Virus record (IMG/VR): IMGVR_UViG_3300044948_000326
Coordinates: 1 to 20,065 of that record
Length of the DNA: 20,065 nucleotides
Direction: 5' to 3' (one strand)
Source of the DNA: a virus
Shown: piece by piece, positions 16,756-20,065 of the stretch
How positions within the stretch are numbered: position 1 is the stretch's first letter
Layout of the letters: each line of letters begins with the position of its first letter
The notes under the pieces: generated by a model
What the model saw: only the letters and a program-made list of their open reading frames with translations
Told to the model about the DNA's origin: nothing
Database searches by the model: none
Made by a program: the position numbers and the translations under genes

Positions 16756-18860
16756 TGTCGTCACGTAAACGTTCATTTAAATTTGACAATGTATCAAAGA
16801 AAATATCTATTGCAGGGCAGGTAGTATCCGATGGATCAACTAGTACCCCTACAGTATCTGGTGATTTGTCAGCAAATACGCAGGGTAATATTACTTCTGT
16901 AGGTACATTAAGCTCGCTGGCTGTAACTGGTAATATATCGGCAGCAAATTATAATTATGCTAACGGAGTTAGTATTCTAACAGCAATTATTGCCAATGCT
17001 GGTGCTTTAAGCGGACAAATAGTTACAGCTAACACTAACATGAAAGGTTATGTTGATGCAGTTACTACTGCATGGACAAGTAATGCATCTACTCAATTAA
17101 GTCAAATAACTGCTGCAAATGCCGCTATTGTAACTGCTAATACCAACATGAAAGGTTATGTTGACGGTCAGATATCAACTACTTCAAGTGCAGCCACAAC
17201 AGCCAACACCAATATGAAAGGGTATGTTGACAGTGTTGATGTCACTAAAGCCGATTTAAGCGGCGCAACATTTACTGGTGCGGTATCAATTACTAATGCA
17301 ACGCAATCAACTGGGGTGGGTACCGGTGCATTAATTGTTACCGGCGGTGTTAGTGTTGGTGCAAATTTAAATGTTAGCGGCGACTTAAATGTATTAGGTA
17401 CACAGACTACATTTAGTAGTAACAATATACAACTCAGTGATACATTATTATATTTGGCGCACGATAATTCGGGTGATGTATTAGATATTGGATTTGTTGC
17501 GTCTTTTACTAACCCGGGCTATCAACATACTGGGTTAGTTCGTGATGCCAGTGACGATGTATGGAAATTATTTGCTAACGTAGTAGCTGAACCCACTACA
17601 ACTGTTGACTTTACTAATGCCACTTACAGTAATTTAAGAGTTGGTAATTTAATCACAACCGGTGTTACCTATGCTAATGGGCAGAGTATTTTGACTAACG
17701 TTGAAAGTGCTATCACAACTGCTAATACCAACATGAAAGGCTATGTTGATGGGCAGATATCAACTACTGACTCGAGTATTACCACAGCCAATACCAACAT
17801 GAAAGGCTATGTTGATGGGCAGATATCAACTACTGACTCGAGTATTACCACAGCCAATACCAACATGAAAGGCTATGTTGATGGGCAAATAAGTACCACA
17901 ACAACTGCTATTACTACAGCTAACACAGCAATGAAAGGCTATGTTGATGCAAATATTACTGCAATTAACAATTCACTTGCTGGTGCAAACGCTACTATGG
18001 TTACAAGTGTTACTGGTACGGCTCCAGTTACATCAAGCGGCGGAACCACACCGGCAATTAGCATGGCAGCCGCAACTGCATCAGTTAATGGCTACATGAC
18101 CAGCACCTACGCTAGTAAATTAGATGGTATTGCGGCAGGTGCCACTAATGTGACAAACACTAATCAACTTACCAATGGTGCAGGATTTATCACTTCTAGC
18201 GGCACAGCAACTAATTTGTATGGCGCAGGCGCCAGTTATATTGCATCAAGCTCTAGTGGTACTGGCTACGGTTCTGCTATTCAAATCCGTGAAGCTGGGT
18301 TAGCTGGCGCCCAAGCTAGTGCTATTGCTGCGGCACCTAGACTAGCATTCCACTGGAGCGGCGTGGTTGCTTCGAGTATTGTAATGGAAGCCAGTGGTAG
18401 AATAGCTATTGTAAATAACCCAGGTACATCATACGAGGCATTTGCCTGCGGTGTTATGACCGGCACAGCCACTAACGCACGTTACGCTGACTTGGCTGAA
18501 AACTATTCTAGCGATAAGAAATACGTTCCGGGTACTGTGGTAGTATTTGGTGGTAATGAAGAAATTACTATTAGTACATTCAGTCATGATACTGCGGTTG
18601 CAGGTGTTATATCTACTAATCCAGCACATCTAATGAATTCTGAACTCGATGGACTGCCTGTTGCATTGCAAGGTCGTGTACCATGTCGTGTGCAAGGTCC
18701 AATTAACAAAGGCGATCGTGTAGTTACCAGCGATGTGCGCGGTGTAGCAGAACGTTTAGATATGACCAAATATCAACCAGGTTGTATCATCGGCAAGGCA
18801 TTGGGCTCAGTACCCGATGGCGAAATAGTCACAATCGAAGTAGTTGTTGGTAGGGTCTAA
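16755..18860 (+). CDS. Tail fibre with 22-residue repeats and shared C-terminal domain, 701 aa
   Basis: A basic N-terminus (MSSRKRSFKFDN) is followed by ITSVGTLSSLAVTGNISA. Seven copies of NTNMKGYVD (one NTAMKGYVD) occur in two clusters, with a 22-residue period (GQISTTDSSITTANTNMKGYVD). Helical propensity suggests a coiled-coil or beta-helical shaft. Between the clusters lie GALIVTGGVSVGANLNVSGD and a ~80-residue domain (221-299) shared with the 674-residue fibre. Later blocks are common fibre motifs: YASKLDGIAAGATNVTNTNQ and LTNGAGFITSSG. Residues 576-701 form the shared C-terminal domain (RYADLAENYS ... GRVPCRVQGPINKGD ... EVVVGRV). The start overlaps the upstream stop by one base. No terminator follows; the ligase promoter lies 8 nt downstream. 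Confidence 0.83.
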   Translation: MSSRKRSFKFDNVSKKISIAGQVVSDGSTSTPTVSGDLSANTQGNITSVGTLSSLAVTGNISAANYNYANGVSILTAIIANAGALSGQIVTANTNMKGYVDAVTTAWTSNASTQLSQITAANAAIVTANTNMKGYVDGQISTTSSAATTANTNMKGYVDSVDVTKADLSGATFTGAVSITNATQSTGVGTGALIVTGGVSVGANLNVSGDLNVLGTQTTFSSNNIQLSDTLLYLAHDNSGDVLDIGFVASFTNPGYQHTGLVRDASDDVWKLFANVVAEPTTTVDFTNATYSNLRVGNLITTGVTYANGQSILTNVESAITTANTNMKGYVDGQISTTDSSITTANTNMKGYVDGQISTTDSSITTANTNMKGYVDGQISTTTTAITTANTAMKGYVDANITAINNSLAGANATMVTSVTGTAPVTSSGGTTPAISMAAATASVNGYMTSTYASKLDGIAAGATNVTNTNQLTNGAGFITSSGTATNLYGAGASYIASSSSGTGYGSAIQIREAGLAGAQASAIAAAPRLAFHWSGVVASSIVMEASGRIAIVNNPGTSYEAFACGVMTGTATNARYADLAENYSSDKKYVPGTVVVFGGNEEITISTFSHDTAVAGVISTNPAHLMNSELDGLPVALQGRVPCRVQGPINKGDRVVTSDVRGVAERLDMTKYQPGCIIGKALGSVPDGEIVTIEVVVGRV
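17724..17887 (+). repeat. 66-bp perfect tandem repeat (2.5 copies) inside the fibre gene
   Basis: Copies at 17724-17789 and 17790-17855 are identical base for base, and a third (17856-17887) matches for 32 bases before diverging. The unit encodes 22 residues and stays in frame. A diverged copy of the same unit lies at 17139-17204. The identity at synonymous sites indicates a recent duplication or ongoing conversion. Confidence 0.95.
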
Positions 18861-18867
18861 ATATCAC

Positions 18868-18896
18868 TTGACTTTTTGGTTAAATGGCTGTATAAT
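18868..18896 (+). promoter_or_regulatory. Sigma70-like promoter of the DNA ligase gene
   Basis: TTGACT (18868-18873), 17-nt spacer, TATAAT (18891-18896). It shares TTGACTTTTTGGTTAA with the promoter at 2010. The predicted start near 18903 gives a short leader of about 24 nt. Confidence 0.87.
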
Positions 18897-18926
18897 ACAC
18901 TTATAAATTAATAAATGAGTGTATAA

Positions 18927-20065
18927 ATGATAAACGCTATTTTAGAAGAAGTCGCAAACGAACCCAGTAAGAATGCAAAAATTGCCATCCTTACCAAGCA
19001 CAAAGACAATAAAGAATTACAGGAAGTTGTTCGTCTTGCATATGACCCAACTGTAAACTTCTTCATTAAAAAAATTCCCCCGTACGAAACTAAAATGCGC
19101 ATTGACTTCATGACTATGTCAGAAGCATTTTCGTTATTAGAAATGTTAAGCACACGCCAAGTTACTGGCACCGCTGGTATTAATCAGCTTAAACTTATAC
19201 TCGAATGTGTATCAGCAGACAATGCAAAAGTAATTGCCAAAGTAGTAGACCGTGACCTACGTGCTGGCTTTGGCGAATCAACAGCAAACAAAGTATGGAA
19301 GAATTTAATTCCGGAGTTTCCGTATATGCGTTGCGCACTGCCAAAAGCCGCTAAGTTAGATGAGTTCAGTTGGACAGATGGCGTGTATAGTCAGCTCAAA
19401 GCAGATGGTATGTTTGCCAACGTAAATCATACAGCAGACGGTGACGTACAAATTCTAAGTCGTGCAGGTTCATTATTTCCATCGCAATACTTTGCACACT
19501 TAATTGCTGATGTACAAAAAACATTTCCAATTGGTACACAATCACACGGTGAATTATTAGTTAAACGCGATGGTGTCGTGCTACCACGTCAAATTGGTAA
19601 TGGTATCTTGAACAAGGTGCAAAAAGGCGGCGATATTGGCGCAAATGATGAGATTGTATACCTAGTATGGGACCAAATTGCCTTAACTTCGGTAGTTTCT
19701 AAAGGTACGTATGCAGTACCGTATCAACTTCGCTTTGCTGAATTAGCAACACAAACACTAAAAGCAGAATGTATTGAACTTATTGATACACGTATTGTAC
19801 ACAACATGGAAGAAGCACTAGCTCACTATCGTGAAATGTTAGACCTTGGCATGGAAGGTACAATTATTAAAAATGCTACAGGTATTTGGAAAGATACCAC
19901 CAGCAAAGACCAAGTTAAAATGAAACTTGATATCGACGTTGATTTGGTTATAATGGGATTTAATGCTGGCAACGGTAAAAACGAAGCAACGTTTGGTTCT
20001 ATTGTTTGCCAATCAAGCGATGGATTACTTGAAGTAAACATCAGTGGCTTTACAGATGAAGTACG
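18927..20065 (+). CDS. ATP-dependent DNA ligase, T4 gp30 type (3' end outside window)
   Basis: 379 codons are visible and the frame is still open at the window end; T4 ligase has 487 residues. Nucleotidyltransferase motifs are intact: motif I QLKADG with the AMP-accepting lysine at residue 158 (K159 in T4), motif III SHGELLV (E209), motif IV EGTIIK (residues 310-315), and motif V KMK (331-333) leading into DIDVDLVIMGF, the start of the OB-fold domain. The N-terminal ~150 residues carry the DNA-binding helical domain typical of this type (RDLRAGFGESTANKVW). It seals nicks in replication, repair and recombination using ATP. The start at 18927 has only weak ribosome-binding sequence and directly abuts a 3-codon ORF (ATG AGT GTA TAA, 18915-18926). 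Confidence 0.95.
   Translation, partial: MINAILEEVANEPSKNAKIAILTKHKDNKELQEVVRLAYDPTVNFFIKKIPPYETKMRIDFMTMSEAFSLLEMLSTRQVTGTAGINQLKLILECVSADNAKVIAKVVDRDLRAGFGESTANKVWKNLIPEFPYMRCALPKAAKLDEFSWTDGVYSQLKADGMFANVNHTADGDVQILSRAGSLFPSQYFAHLIADVQKTFPIGTQSHGELLVKRDGVVLPRQIGNGILNKVQKGGDIGANDEIVYLVWDQIALTSVVSKGTYAVPYQLRFAELATQTLKAECIELIDTRIVHNMEEALAHYREMLDLGMEGTIIKNATGIWKDTTSKDQVKMKLDIDVDLVIMGFNAGNGKNEATFGSIVCQSSDGLLEVNISGFTDEV

Noticed and set aside
17139-17945. CRISPR-like repeat array
   Set aside because: The repeats are in frame within a fibre gene, have no unique spacers, and encode a 22-residue protein period.

Overview
The window reads as part of a T4-like tailed phage genome. Every supported gene lies on the + strand. 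Genes are tightly packed, often with 1-32 nt overlaps, and about half of the window encodes repetitive, glycine/threonine/serine-rich fibre and virion proteins. A T4-type ATP-dependent DNA ligase begins near the right edge, and T4-late-like promoter boxes (TATAAATA) precede structural genes. The host is not certain. The phage carries a circularly permuted (two-piece) tmRNA gene. In bacteria this architecture is known from alphaproteobacteria, many cyanobacteria and some betaproteobacteria, so an aquatic alphaproteobacterium such as SAR11 is a reasonable guess but only an inference.

Layout. (1) 1-3.5 kb: 3' end of a ClpP protease gene, a radical SAM enzyme with an extra cysteine cluster, and a run of small unknown genes, including one predicted exported protein and one 43-residue basic protein. 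(2) 3.5-4.1 kb: a cold-shock protein gene followed directly by the permuted tmRNA. The tmRNA acceptor piece comes first, then an intervening spacer, then the coding piece with a 29-codon tag, then a terminator. (3) 4.1-5.7 kb: a ParB-like protein translationally coupled to a GIY-YIG-like protein. (4) 5.7-7.8 kb: a complete groES-groEL operon with promoter and terminator. (5) 7.8-15.5 kb: a late operon of five structural genes, including a 1221-residue conserved virion protein. (6) 15.5-18.9 kb: a second late operon of two fibre genes. (7) 18.9-20.1 kb: DNA ligase, open at the window end, with its own host-like promoter.

How it works together. The left half holds host-takeover and protein-quality-control genes: ClpP, tmRNA, cold-shock protein and GroES/EL. 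They are driven by sigma70-like promoters of a recurring design (TTGAC, 16-17 nt, TATAAT). The right half holds adhesion and virion genes, with terminator plus late-type promoter pairs at the operon starts. The fibre genes share N-terminal, internal and C-terminal modules, which suggests shuffling and duplication between adhesins. The most notable element is the phage-encoded two-piece tmRNA with an unusually long tag lacking the usual LAA/VAA-type end, carried beside the phage's own ClpP.
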